A model generated the notes under the pieces. It was not told the DNA's origin. It was given only the letters and a program-made list of their open reading frames with translations, and did not search any database. A stretch of 64,000 bases of DNA from Natronosalvus amylolyticus (GTDB lineage: Archaea > Halobacteriota > Halobacteria > Halobacteriales > Natrialbaceae): the NCBI RefSeq assembly GCF_024298845.1, contig NZ_CP101156.1, forward strand, positions 1,364,001 to 1,428,000, read 5' to 3'. Positions 36,344-45,786 of this stretch are shown one piece after another. The stretch's first letter is position 1, and the number at the start of each line of letters is the position of its first letter. The position numbers and the translations under genes were made by a program.

Positions 36344-36916
36344 CTATTCGCGGCCGAGCGTATGGAACTCCTCGTTGGGACGCATATCTGCAAGCTGGGC
36401 CATCCGGTTCGAGAGATTGAAAAACGCGGCGACGGAGCCGATATCCCAGATGGCGCGGCGACTAAAGCCGTGGTCCTCGAGTGTCTCGAGGTCGCTTTCT
36501 TCGACGGCTGCTTGATTTTCGGTCAGGGTGACCGCAAGGTCCAGCATCGCGCGGTGGCGGTCGCTGACGTCCGCGTTCCGGTAGTTGGAAATGAGTTGGT
36601 CGGCCAACAGCGGGTCATCACCGTACAGTCGAACGAGAGCGCCGTGAGCCGTGTTACAGTAATAACAGTCGTTCGCGCCGCTGACGGCGACGATGATCAT
36701 CTCGATCTCGAGGCGAGTCAGTTCGGTGTCCTCGACGAGTGCGTCGTAGTAGTCGAAAAACGCCCGGAAGTGCGAGGGTCGGTAGGCGTAAGCGAGAAAG
36801 ACGTTCGGAGTGAACCCGGCCCGCTCCGTCTCGTCTTCGATGCGTTCTTGCAGATCTTCGGGAAGCGATTCGACGTCCGGGACTGGAAAACGCGTCATTG
36901 GGTCGATGTCTGCCAT
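36344..36916 (-). CDS. AhpD-like carboxymuconolactone decarboxylase / peroxidase-related protein
   Basis: 190 residues from MADIDPMTRFPVPDVESLP, the usual length for peroxidase-related CMD proteins; an ATG at 37030 would add 38 residues. The redox motif CYYCNTAHGALV (CxxC...H) is intact near residue 93, after the helix RLEIEMIIVAVSGAND. A likely peroxide- or thiol-active enzyme with an unknown reductant. Convergent with grpE. Start uncertain. Confidence 0.82.
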   Translation of the reverse strand: MADIDPMTRFPVPDVESLPEDLQERIEDETERAGFTPNVFLAYAYRPSHFRAFFDYYDALVEDTELTRLEIEMIIVAVSGANDCYYCNTAHGALVRLYGDDPLLADQLISNYRNADVSDRHRAMLDLAVTLTENQAAVEESDLETLEDHGFSRRAIWDIGSVAAFFNLSNRMAQLADMRPNEEFHTLGRE

Positions 36917-37185
36917 GCGCTTGCGCACGTTCGGGGAGGCAAAAACGTTCGGGGTCTCGCCGTTGGATATACCGGGCTCGTGCGGTTGGGTATATTGGGG
37001 TTGGCTTTGAGTCTCGAGCAGGGGGCTCACTCGAGTTTGATTCAGGAGGGAACGGAATCGGTCTCTTCAGGAAGAACGATATCGGTATGGTCAGGAAGAA
37101 CGCCATCGGCGTCGGTATGTTCACAGGCATTCTCGACGGCAGCAACCACAGGACATATACTGGCCGGTGACCTCCAGTTTGACAG

Positions 37186-37677
37186 ATGTATCAACTCGGT
37201 CACTACGGCATTACGATGCTCGCCTACGCGCCCGTCGGTGCGAGCGTCGCCCTCGCCGGCGAGCAGGTGCTGGCGATTCTCGGTGCCGTCATCTGTCTCT
37301 CGCTGTCGACGCTGCCCGACGCCGACCACCAGATTCCACTCATCGAGCACCGAGGCATCACCCACACGCTGGTGTTTGCCCTCCTGGTCGGTGCCGTCAT
37401 GGGTGGTGGACTCTATCTGGCACTCGAGGTGGTCACCGGCACTGTCGACACGACGCTCGTCACGTTCGTGTTCGCAGTGTCCGCGTTCGCCATCGTTACC
37501 CACATTCTCGGAGACGCACTGACCCCGATGGGTGTGGCTCCGTTCTGGCCGCTCACGTCACGTCGCTTCACGCTAAACGTGACGCCGGCGAAAAATCGGC
37601 TGGCGAACTACGGTCTCTTCGTGCTGGGAGTCGGGGCGTCGGTGCTCGCCGTGATGGCGGTGTCCGCTCTCGGGTGA
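37186..37677 (+). CDS. Membrane-bound metal-dependent hydrolase (YdjM/DUF457 family)
   Basis: 163 residues with four to five hydrophobic helices. Family motifs are present: HYGITMLAYAPVGA (first His), LSTLPDADHQIPLIEHRGITHTL (Asp and His ligands), HILGDALTPMGVAPFWPL. This family is annotated as LexA-binding inner-membrane putative hydrolase; the real substrate is not known. Single-gene unit. Confidence 0.88.
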   Translation: MYQLGHYGITMLAYAPVGASVALAGEQVLAILGAVICLSLSTLPDADHQIPLIEHRGITHTLVFALLVGAVMGGGLYLALEVVTGTVDTTLVTFVFAVSAFAIVTHILGDALTPMGVAPFWPLTSRRFTLNVTPAKNRLANYGLFVLGVGASVLAVMAVSALG

Positions 37678-37886
37678 GGTGTCTCGAGGATGGAGACATT
37701 CCCGGTTGTGATACTCGAGTCGTCGATGGATTTGGGGAAAGTTCAGATTTGGTAGTGAATAACTCTAGTAAACAGAGTATCGTGGAATAAGTGATCGACT
37801 GTAATGTGAGGACGATGAGAACAGCATACTGCGGAGGGCTTGCCAGTGGGTCGGTGTTCGTCGATATGTGACGATAACAGTCCCTA

Positions 37887-38768
37887 TCAGGCGGTCGCCT
37901 GGCCACGCTCGAGCGAGCGACGCTCCTTGAAGGCCAACCAGGCACCGACGAGTAGGGTCACGAACAACGCGCCGGCGACCAGCAGGTACGTCAGGTCGAG
38001 TGCCGGCGAGTAGGTCATCACGGATTCGCGGCTCAAAACGAGCGTCCCGAGGGTCAACAGCGTTCCGAGCGCGATCGTTCCTCGAGTCGCCAGGCTGTCG
38101 AAGACGTCGCTGCCGTAGAGTGCAGCCAGCGTGACGACAGCGAGCAGCGTCAAGAGGACGCCCATCTGAATCGTCAGCGTGGTGGGGGTGTTTTGCTGGA
38201 TGAAAATCGGGCTCAAAAGCACCTGTACCGGGACCGTCACCGCACCGATGGCGAGGCCTATCGCGACGTGTCTCGCCTCGAGGCGGTCCTCCCAGGCCAG
38301 AACGAGCGCCACCACGAAGATGACGAAAATCAGGATGGCGGTCCAGAAGTGGAAGTTGAGAACCGTCATCTGATAGGAGAGGACGGTCTCAGCGCCGAGG
38401 TACACCTGAATCGGCGTCAGAATCAGGCCCGCCGTTACGAGTCCGGCCACGGCTTTCGTCGCGTGGTCGGTCCAGATTGCAGCAATCGCCGAGGCGATGA
38501 TTGCAAAGCCGGCCAGCATGGCAACGACGCGGTGGATCCACTCCCAGAAGGAGGGTTGGCCCTGAGGCAACAGGTTCAGGAAGCCACCGTCACAGACCGG
38601 CCAGTTCGCGTCACAGGCGAGTCCCGATCCGGTCGTTCTGGCCGCGACGCCGAGGATGATCGTTCCCGCGACGAGGGCGACCGTGAGCGTCAACAGATAC
38701 CGAAATCGGGTCCGGCCGAACGTGATCGGCAACCGCGAGGAATCTGACGTGTGGGTATCGTAAGACAC
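37887..38768 (-). CDS. ctaA: Heme A synthase, COX15/CtaA family
   Basis: 293 residues from a GTG, with eight predicted membrane helices. The CtaA signature RTTGSGLACDANWPVCDG follows the first helix, and heme-ligand histidines occur in EWIHRVVAMLAG and NFHFWTAIL. It converts heme O to heme A for terminal oxidases. No cta partner genes adjacent. Confidence 0.9.
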   Translation of the reverse strand: MSYDTHTSDSSRLPITFGRTRFRYLLTLTVALVAGTIILGVAARTTGSGLACDANWPVCDGGFLNLLPQGQPSFWEWIHRVVAMLAGFAIIASAIAAIWTDHATKAVAGLVTAGLILTPIQVYLGAETVLSYQMTVLNFHFWTAILIFVIFVVALVLAWEDRLEARHVAIGLAIGAVTVPVQVLLSPIFIQQNTPTTLTIQMGVLLTLLAVVTLAALYGSDVFDSLATRGTIALGTLLTLGTLVLSRESVMTYSPALDLTYLLVAGALFVTLLVGAWLAFKERRSLERGQATA

Positions 38769-38940
38769 GGGTTCTCATCGGGGGTTAGGAGTGGGCGTAT
38801 TTGAATCGTCCGTGTTCTTCCCGGGCGACGAGAGTGCGAGCCACGTATCGCTAACATGTGCGGGTAACCGGATGAGCAGTTGGTAGCGTATCGACGGAAC
38901 GGTTCGTCGGATTCAAGCCGTTCCCGCTCGAGGCCCCGAC

Positions 38941-40161
38941 ATGGAAAAACTCGCGCGGCTAGACGCTCATCTCGAGGCCAACGACCTCGCGTCCGTCTGG
39001 TTCGCCCGACCGAACTCGTTTGCGTGGCTCGCCGGCGGCGACAACGTCGTCGACCGGGAAGGTGACATCGGCGTCGGTGCACTCGGCTACGACGGCGACG
39101 CAGTCACACTCCTGGCGAACACCATCGAACTCGAGCGACTCCGCGATGAGGAAGTTCCCGACCTCGAGGCTGCGGGCGTGCCCATCGAGACGGAAACGTT
39201 CCCCTGGTACGAAGGGTCTCTCTCGGACGCACTCGCAAGTGTCGTCGAGGGCAAACGGGCAGCGGCGGACATCGACGTTCCGGCTGCGAATATCGAGCGA
39301 ATCGACCCGAGTGAGGTTCGCCAGCCGTTGACCGAAACCGACATCGAACGCTACCGCGAGCTCGGCCGAGACACCGCAACTGCGGTCGAAGCCGTCTGCC
39401 GGGAGTTACAAGCCGACGACACAGAAGCGGAAGTGACGGCAGCCCTCACCGTCTCGCTGGCTGCACAGAACATCGAGGCGCCGGTCGTTCTCGTGGGCGG
39501 TGCAGAACGCGCCCAGCGATACCGACACTACACGCCCAAATCCGTCGAGTTCGGCGACTACGTCCTCGTTTCGGTGACGACCCAACGCTACGGCCTACAC
39601 GCGAGTTGCACTCGAGCGGTCGCCTTCGACCCGCCCGGATGGCTCGAGGACAACCACGTTACGGCCGCCCGAGTCGAGACGACCGCGCTGGCCGCGACGC
39701 AAGCAGGCGGAACCCGGCCGACAAAAGTGCCCGGGGCTCGAGAAGGGGGCGGCCGGGCGGCCGACGGCGAGCCTGCGGTCGACGCTGATACCGAACGTCC
39801 AGCCACCGCAGGAGACGTGTTTGGCGCTATCCAGGAGGCATACGACCGGCTTGGATTCGACGGGGAGTGGGAAAAACACCACCAGGGCGGCGCTGCCGGG
39901 TTCGCCGGCCGCGAGTGGATCGCAACGCCGAACCACGAGGCACCGCTCGTGACGCCGATGGCCTACGCCTGGAATCCAACCGTCGCGGGTGCAAAGAGCG
40001 AGGACACCGTCCTCGTCACCGAAGACGGTTTCGAGGTCCTGACGACCACCGAGGACGCACCGATGGGCGAACCCTGGCCGACCATCGACGCCCGTGCCGT
40101 TGGCCCCGAGTTCGATCTGGAGTTCGAGCGACCGGGGATTCTCGGCGTTCACGACGCGTAA
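38941..40161 (+). CDS. M24-family (creatinase/prolidase-like) metallopeptidase-fold protein
   Basis: 406 residues. An N-terminal creatinase-like domain (MEKLARLDAHLEANDLASVW...) is followed by a pita-bread domain from ~140. The C-terminus has KHHQGGAAGFAGREWIATP in the position of the HxxG motif and a final EDGFEVLTTT. Classic metal ligands (D, D, H, E, E) are only partly recognisable, for example YGLHASCTRAV where an Asp is usual. So it may be a non-metal M24 protein, as seen in many archaeal homologues. Substrate unknown. Confidence 0.8.
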   Translation: MEKLARLDAHLEANDLASVWFARPNSFAWLAGGDNVVDREGDIGVGALGYDGDAVTLLANTIELERLRDEEVPDLEAAGVPIETETFPWYEGSLSDALASVVEGKRAAADIDVPAANIERIDPSEVRQPLTETDIERYRELGRDTATAVEAVCRELQADDTEAEVTAALTVSLAAQNIEAPVVLVGGAERAQRYRHYTPKSVEFGDYVLVSVTTQRYGLHASCTRAVAFDPPGWLEDNHVTAARVETTALAATQAGGTRPTKVPGAREGGGRAADGEPAVDADTERPATAGDVFGAIQEAYDRLGFDGEWEKHHQGGAAGFAGREWIATPNHEAPLVTPMAYAWNPTVAGAKSEDTVLVTEDGFEVLTTTEDAPMGEPWPTIDARAVGPEFDLEFERPGILGVHDA

Positions 40162-40202
40162 GCACGTTTCGTAGATGGGCGACACAGCTGAACGGCATAT
40201 GC

Positions 40203-40961
40203 TCAGGTCATCAGCCGCCGAACAATCGGCTCGGGGACCAACTCGAACAGCCAGGCGACGAGACGCCAGCGTCGGGTGACGTAAACGTGTACACGCCGCT
40301 TGCGAATCGCTCGAGCGATCTGACTGGCGGCGGTTTCCGGCGAGGCAACCCAGAACGGGTCGTCGGCCAGCAGCATTTCGGTGTCGACGAACCCCGGTTC
40401 GACGGTCGTGATGGTCACGTCGGTCTCGCGTGTGGAGTTCCGGTGGCGCAAGCCCTCGAGATACGTCGAGACGAACGCTTTCGAAGCATTGTACGCCGGC
40501 GCACTGGGATTGCCGAAGTGCGAGGCCACCGATGAGATACCGACGAGATGGCCGTCGTGGTCGCTCGCAGTCGGACCCCGCGATTCGAAGTGATCCAGGG
40601 CAGCAGTTGCCAGCGCAGTAAAGCCCCGAACGTTGACGTCGATAGTCTCACGTTCCGGCGGCCACTCGAGGTCGTCGTTCCCGGTTCCGAAACCGGCGTT
40701 GAGCACGACGACGTCGACTGGCGGCATGGCTTCGAGCAGTTCTTCGAAGCCCGTTCTGGCGTCTTCGGTATCGGTCACGTCCATCGTCGCCACGTACGCG
40801 TTCGTGGGCAGGGCGTTACCGACCGCTTTTAGCCGTTCGGTCCGTCTGGCTGCCAGTCCAACCTCGTAGCCATCCGCCGCGAGTTCGTGTGCCAGCGCCT
40901 CGCCGATTCCCGACGAGGCCCCGATGATGATCGCACCCCGGTCCGTCGTAGACGCCTCCAT
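40203..40961 (-). CDS. Short-chain dehydrogenase/reductase
   Basis: A 252-residue classical SDR. The cofactor-binding IIGASSGIGEALAHEL near residue 12-27, VVLNAGFGT, the catalytic Ser in ISSVASHFG and YNASK (Tyr/Lys) are visible. The C-terminus is VARRWRLVAWLFELV-like (TRRWRLVAWLFELVPEPI). I use ATG at 40961 instead of the upstream GTG. Arg in AARRTER after the second strand favours NADP. Substrate unknown. Confidence 0.9.
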   Translation of the reverse strand: MEASTTDRGAIIIGASSGIGEALAHELAADGYEVGLAARRTERLKAVGNALPTNAYVATMDVTDTEDARTGFEELLEAMPPVDVVVLNAGFGTGNDDLEWPPERETIDVNVRGFTALATAALDHFESRGPTASDHDGHLVGISSVASHFGNPSAPAYNASKAFVSTYLEGLRHRNSTRETDVTITTVEPGFVDTEMLLADDPFWVASPETAASQIARAIRKRRVHVYVTRRWRLVAWLFELVPEPIVRRLMT

Positions 40962-41069
40962 ATCCGTGCCTCTCACCTCGAGACCGTAATGGTATCCACT
41001 CGAGACAGCTCCGCCTGAAGCAATCGAGCCTGTCGATACGCCTTTTTGCCCCGCCGACCACTGTCAGAC

Positions 41070-41552
41070 ATGGACCTGGTCGCCGTGCTTGCCATCGTGT
41101 TGCTCGTCGCCGGGATCCTCGGCACGCTCGTCCCGCTGGTTCCTGGCGGTTTGCTCTCGCTAAGCGGACTCTACCTGTACTGGTGGCACAGCGGGTTTGC
41201 CGAACCTGGACTCCTCGCCCTCGGAGTGCTTACGCTCCTCGGTGTACTCACCCTGGTTGCCGAACTGTTCGCCTCTTCGTTTGCGGCGCGGGCTGGCGGT
41301 GCCTCCTGGGAAACCACTGGTGTGGCCGCTATCGTCGCGATTGCACTCATGTTCATTAGTGGCCCACTCGGCTTGCTCGTCGGCCTCTTCGGGACCGTCT
41401 TTTTGCTCGAGTTCGCCCGCAACGGTGACGCCGACCAGAGCGCCCGAACTGCCGTGTTCGCGACGGCCGGGATACTGGCGTCGACGGCGATCCAAGTGTT
41501 GTTGACGACGACGCTCTTCGTGGGGTTTCTCGTCGCTGTCTTCGTGTTGTGA
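41070..41552 (+). CDS. DUF456 membrane protein
   Basis: A 160-residue integral membrane protein with about four helices. The pattern GILGTLVPLVPGGLLSLSGLYLYWW is the DUF456 signature, followed by LGVLTLVAELFASSFAARAGGA. Function unknown. It starts ~110 bases from the divergent SDR gene. Confidence 0.85.
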   Translation: MDLVAVLAIVLLVAGILGTLVPLVPGGLLSLSGLYLYWWHSGFAEPGLLALGVLTLLGVLTLVAELFASSFAARAGGASWETTGVAAIVAIALMFISGPLGLLVGLFGTVFLLEFARNGDADQSARTAVFATAGILASTAIQVLLTTTLFVGFLVAVFVL

Positions 41553-41653
41553 CAGGAGTCCGTCCTCGTTTGTGAAAACGCGTGCTCGAGCGCCCGGCGT
41601 GCAGAAGGCAGGCGGTGAACAGGGTATCAGGTAAAACCCGCGTATGAGAAAGC

Positions 41654-41659
41654 TTATAC
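41654..41659 (+). promoter_or_regulatory. TATA-like box for the small zinc-ribbon gene
   Basis: TTATAC ~30 bases before the ATG at 41686; it favours this start over an ATG at 41644. Confidence 0.45.
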
Positions 41660-41685
41660 CGAGACGATTGGCAGGAGAGGGTGAA

Positions 41686-41892
41686 ATGAACGATGACCGA
41701 ACCGTCGTCGATATGCTCGAACGAGTACGGACGTTGCGCCGACGCAAGTGTTGTCCCACCTGCGGTGCCGTCGTTTCGATTCGCGGATTCAGGGGCGAGT
41801 ATCGCTGGGAGTGTGTGGATTGTGATGCGATCGGTATCGGATACACGTCTCGTTCGGCCGCTTTGAATGGGCTTGGCCGCCAACACAGGTGA
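41686..41892 (+). CDS. Small zinc-ribbon protein
   Basis: 68 residues: CCPTCGAVVSIRGFRGEY then CVDCDAIGIGY form a two-CxxC zinc ribbon. It belongs to the many small haloarchaeal zinc-finger proteins, whose roles are mostly regulatory or unknown. Confidence 0.7.
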   Translation: MNDDRTVVDMLERVRTLRRRKCCPTCGAVVSIRGFRGEYRWECVDCDAIGIGYTSRSAALNGLGRQHR

Positions 41893-42013
41893 CGTAGCCG
41901 TTGACGGATACGAGACACACACCGTCGTTCCTCTCAATTCGAGTGATGTTCCCGAAGCGACACTCGTACGGTGTGGCTTTATGCCATCATCAGTGGGACC
42001 ATAGCCCGGGTTC

Positions 42014-42436
42014 ATGCCAATCGAAAACCTTGCCCGAAGTGACGTTGTAACGGCACGAGAAGACGAATCCGTCCGGGAGCTCGCGACACGTATGGACGAG
42101 TCCAAAGTCGGAAGCATCGTAATCACGGACGGTAACGAACCGGTCGGGATCGTCACCGACCGCGACCTCGCCCTGCGGGTGATTGGAGACGGGACGGATC
42201 CGGCGTCTACGACAGCCGGAGAGGTCATGACAGATTCGCTGACGACTGTCGACCAAACGGACGGCTTCTACCGTGCCACCGAACTAATGAGCGAACACGG
42301 TATTCGCCGATTACCGGTCTGTAACGAGAACAACGAACTGGTCGGTATCATCACCTCCGACGATCTCACCGAACTGCTCGCCGAGGAGCAAATGCAGCTC
42401 TCGGACGTGATCCAGGCCCAGCGACCGGCGTACTGA
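42014..42436 (+). CDS. CBS-domain pair protein
   Basis: A 140-residue protein made of two CBS motifs: ARSDVVTAREDESVREL...VGIVTDRDLALR and VMTDSLTTVDQTDGFYRA...VGIITSDDLTELL. Such free-standing CBS pairs bind adenine nucleotides or SAM and regulate partners, which cannot be identified here. Confidence 0.92.
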   Translation: MPIENLARSDVVTAREDESVRELATRMDESKVGSIVITDGNEPVGIVTDRDLALRVIGDGTDPASTTAGEVMTDSLTTVDQTDGFYRATELMSEHGIRRLPVCNENNELVGIITSDDLTELLAEEQMQLSDVIQAQRPAY

Positions 42437-42618
42437 CGACAGCGTCGGGATCCCACGGTCCGATCCGCCCTCTCTGTGTGAGAAAGTGGTCCGAATTTTG
42501 AAAAACGGTTAATTCGAGAGACGCACGCGTCGATCAGGGCGTCGCAATGGAACCGGTCACCTGCGATTACCGCAAATAAGCAAGTCGGTTCATACACCCG
42601 AAAAAGCTCTGTCGCTGG

Positions 42619-42822
42619 ATGACAAACACTTCTCGAGAAACAATGCCGGAAACGTGTTCAGAGCCCGATTGCGACCGACCGGTGGCCGTCGAGTTACACA
42701 TCCCCTGGACGGAAAACCGGTTCGTCTGTGCGGCCCACGCTCGCGTGCTGGGTAGACAGGACGGTGTCGTGGCAGACCCGCTTCCAGACAGCGGGTCAGA
42801 TCTTCTCGAGGAGGGGGGCTGA
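42619..42822 (+). CDS. Small Cys/His-rich protein
   Basis: 67 residues (59 if the ATG at 42643 is used). CSEPDCDRP and FVCAAHA give a C-x4-C...C-x2-H zinc-binding set. A TATA-like CATACAC lies ~28 bases before the first ATG. Function unknown. Confidence 0.6.
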   Translation: MTNTSRETMPETCSEPDCDRPVAVELHIPWTENRFVCAAHARVLGRQDGVVADPLPDSGSDLLEEGG

Positions 42823-42944
42823 TAGGGTTCGTCGTCAGCGAGTCCCGGTTCGGCGTTTATCGGTACCCAGTTGCAACAGTTCCCGTGCCTGACTCGAGGG
42901 AAAAAGCGGCGGAAGATCGGAACGGGCGGCCTGCGTCGTTCGCG

Positions 42945-44663
42945 TCAGGGATGTGCGTAGTATGCGACGGAGCCCGCTTGGTCGACCTGATCGAGTCGGA
43001 CGAAACCGATACGCTCGAACTGGCAAACGGCCCCAGCGTCGTAGTCGAGAACGCCGGGTTCTGCACGTCCCTCGACGTCGCCGTCCATCGTGCGTAGCGT
43101 GAGCGGAACGCTTTCCGCAGCAGGGACCCAGTGAACCACGTCGACGTCACCATCGCGGACGACGTCGATCGATTCGCCGGTGTACTGGAGCACGTCGCGC
43201 GTGTACTGGAAACAGCCCAGGCCCTTGAGCCAGATGCGTTCCTCACGGCCCGGCAGATCATCCTCCTCGAGAGCGACGGCGTCGCCGACGGGAATCGCTC
43301 TGGTACCACGGTTTTCGTGATCCGGGTGGAGTTTGGGCGCTGCCTGTTCGGGTGGACTGCCAGCGAGGCCGACTTCGACGCCCTCGCGGACGAAAAACCG
43401 GCGGTCGCTCTCGTCGTCGATCAGGTCGCGGTTGTTCGCGTAGATGGCGCTCATCGCGAGGTCGACGTCGCTCGTCGAGGTACCGAGTCCGGCCATCGCC
43501 TCGGTGATGGCCTCGCCTCGGATGCCCCGCCGGCGGAGGCTCTTGAGCGTCGGCGCGCGGGGATCGTCCCAGCCGTCGAGTTCGCCCGCGTCGATCAGTT
43601 CTTTGAGCGTCGACGTGCTCATCTTCACGTCGTAGGCGTCGACCTGGACGTGCCCCCAGTGGATGACCTCCGGGTACTCCCAGTCGAAGTAGTCGTAGAC
43701 GAACCGCTGACGTTTGGCCGAATCCTGGAGGTCGATACCGCGGATGATGTGGGTGACGCCGATGAGGTGATCGTCGATCCCCGACTGGAAGTCGAGCATC
43801 GGCCAGCAGCGATACTCGCTGGCTTCCTCGCGCGGGTGTGGCGTGTCGACCATTCGGAACGCGACGAAATCACGGAGTGCGGGGTTTTTGTGCTCGATGT
43901 CGGTCTTGACTCGCAACACCATCTCTCCGCTCTCGTACTCGCCGTCGATCATCGCCTCGAACTCCTCGTGAACCGTCTCTATCGGTTTATCCCGATGGGG
44001 GCACGGTTCGCCAGCATTTTTCAGTTCGGAGAACGCTTCGCCCGAGCACGAGCAGGTGTAGGCCCCGCCGGCGTCGATCAGGTCTCGAGCGTGGTCGTAA
44101 TAGATCTCGAGGCGATCGCTCGCGACGAACGTCTCGTCGGCTTCGAAGCCAAGGTACGACAGGTCCTCGAGGATGGCATCGTAGGCATCGAGGTCGGGGC
44201 GTTTCGTTTCGGGGTCGGTGTCGTCGAAGCGAACGCAGAACCAGCCGTCGTACAGCTCACGATACGTGCCGATGACAGCGGGCATCCGTGCGTGGCCGAT
44301 GTGCCAGGGGCCATTCGGGTTCGGCGCACAGCGCATCCGAACCTGGTCGACGTCCTCGGCTCCCGGCAGGTCGGGCAAGAGCCGGTCGTCGTCCTCGTCT
44401 TCGGCTTCGATCTCGGCCAGTTCGTCGGGGGCCAACGTCTCGAGACGGTCCCGACGAGCCTCCCGGCCAAGATCGTTAACTCGGGCGACGACGCCGCCGA
44501 CTACCCCTGGCACCTCGTCAGCGTGCTCTCTGAACGCCGGGTTATCGCCCATCAGCGGCCCCATGACCGCGCCGACGTTGGCATCACTCTCGTGTTTGAC
44601 AGCGTTCAACAACGCGTGTTTCTCCGCTTCCCGCTCGACGGCCGCACGTAGATCCTCGTCCAT
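42945..44663 (-). CDS. gltX: Glutamyl-tRNA synthetase (archaeal type)
   Basis: A 572-residue class I synthetase that charges tRNA-Glu (and probably tRNA-Gln in this lineage). There is an acidic N-terminal extension (~1-100), then PNGPWHIGHARM (HIGH), a zinc-like CSCSGEAF...CPH knuckle, DVKMSTSTL (KMSKS variant) and an archaeal beta-barrel anticodon-binding C-terminus. A long open frame on the opposite strand is only a shadow. Confidence 0.96.
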   Translation of the reverse strand: MDEDLRAAVEREAEKHALLNAVKHESDANVGAVMGPLMGDNPAFREHADEVPGVVGGVVARVNDLGREARRDRLETLAPDELAEIEAEDEDDDRLLPDLPGAEDVDQVRMRCAPNPNGPWHIGHARMPAVIGTYRELYDGWFCVRFDDTDPETKRPDLDAYDAILEDLSYLGFEADETFVASDRLEIYYDHARDLIDAGGAYTCSCSGEAFSELKNAGEPCPHRDKPIETVHEEFEAMIDGEYESGEMVLRVKTDIEHKNPALRDFVAFRMVDTPHPREEASEYRCWPMLDFQSGIDDHLIGVTHIIRGIDLQDSAKRQRFVYDYFDWEYPEVIHWGHVQVDAYDVKMSTSTLKELIDAGELDGWDDPRAPTLKSLRRRGIRGEAITEAMAGLGTSTSDVDLAMSAIYANNRDLIDDESDRRFFVREGVEVGLAGSPPEQAAPKLHPDHENRGTRAIPVGDAVALEEDDLPGREERIWLKGLGCFQYTRDVLQYTGESIDVVRDGDVDVVHWVPAAESVPLTLRTMDGDVEGRAEPGVLDYDAGAVCQFERIGFVRLDQVDQAGSVAYYAHP

Positions 44664-44801
44664 GGCTGTTGGCAGTTGGTTTTCGCCCAGCGTTGAAAAC
44701 TACCCCGGTGTGGGCCCGCTGGTGGTGTGTCTCGAGTCCAAACCGACACAACAGCTACAGCGCAGGCTAATGGGAACACGTGAAAGGGACAGCAAACCGT
44801 A

Positions 44802-45458
44802 TCAGGAGACTTCGTCGATGTCTTCTTCGTAGACGATGAACTGCGAGATCTGCATCCACAGGGCGAACTGCTGGAGTTCACCCTCGTTGTACGCCTCGAG
44901 CCACTCCTGACGAACACCCCAGCCGTAGGCCTGCCCCTCTAGCGGGTTGACGATATCGCCGATCAACATCTCGTACTCCGTGCCACCACCGTTCTGGACG
45001 ACGATTTCGTTGTACGCCTGAACGATTACACCGAGTTCGTCCATCGTCGCCTGCTCGAGTGGGTCGGTTCCGACGTCGGCAGGTTCCTCTGCTTCCGTTT
45101 CCGAGTCGGTCGTCGACTCGCCGTCAGCATCCTCCGACGCAGTGTCGCCGTCGGTATCGTCTGCCGTCTCGTCGACGATCCCCGGGCCGACCGTCGACTC
45201 GTACTCGAGGATGAGATCGCCGTCGTTTTCGTACATCGCTTCGACCGTGATCTCGTAGTCTCGAAGGCCTTCTTCGAGCACGTAATAGAACTCACTGGGC
45301 GTCCCCTCGGGCGGATCACTCGGTTCCGCTGGGTCGAACGATTGTTGTGAGCTACTGCCGATAAAGCCGCCGAGGCACCCTGCCGTGGCGACCGCACCTG
45401 CCCCAGCGAGACCGCCGAGAAACTGGCGACGAGAAGGCGTCGATTCTCGAGTATCCAT
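44802..45458 (-). CDS. Tat-exported lipoprotein of unknown function
   Basis: 218 residues. The Tat signal SRRQFLGGLAGAGAVATAGC ends in a lipobox Cys near residue 28. A folded segment (EFYYVLEEGLRDYEITVEAM), a Thr/Asp/Glu-rich linker and a C-terminal helical part (ATMDELGVIVQAYNEIVVQN...) follow. It probably sits anchored on the outer face of the membrane. No known family that I can name. Confidence 0.75.
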   Translation of the reverse strand: MDTRESTPSRRQFLGGLAGAGAVATAGCLGGFIGSSSQQSFDPAEPSDPPEGTPSEFYYVLEEGLRDYEITVEAMYENDGDLILEYESTVGPGIVDETADDTDGDTASEDADGESTTDSETEAEEPADVGTDPLEQATMDELGVIVQAYNEIVVQNGGGTEYEMLIGDIVNPLEGQAYGWGVRQEWLEAYNEGELQQFALWMQISQFIVYEEDIDEVS

Positions 45459-45473
45459 ACCCCTAGTGGACAC

Positions 45474-45786
45474 CCTGTTCCCAAAAACCCGCGTTCGATA
45501 TCGAACGGTGAGTCACGCCGAAACTCGAGGGATGAGTTGTGCCGAGGTCGATCCGCAGATCTCTGCAAACCTCAGTTTTCGGCTGATCGAACCACTGGCC
45601 ACCAGTAACACTGTCGTCACTAGTGAACGGGCGGCCTCACTCGAGAGACGTTGTGACGTGTGGCGTCACTCGAGAGACGTTGCGCGAACAGGGAAACCAG
45701 TCCCTATTTAGCATCTTTCCAAACGTCGACGGCTGCGTGAAATCGGACACCTGCTATCGGTATCACTCCGGCCAACGTTTGGGGGA
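45474..45786. other. Intergenic stretch with two short direct repeats
   Basis: No gene seen. TCACTCGAGAGACGTTG occurs at 45637-45653 and again at 45666-45682 (29-base period), followed by the motif CCAGTCCCTATTT near 45697. Confidence 0.5.

Noticed and set aside
43131-44651. 506-codon open frame antisense to gltX
   Set aside because: Shadow of a G+C-rich gene with clear HIGH and KMSTS motifs on the other strand; the antisense frame has no family pattern.
45637-45682. Possible CRISPR
   Set aside because: Only two short repeats and a 12-base spacer; no cas genes in the window.
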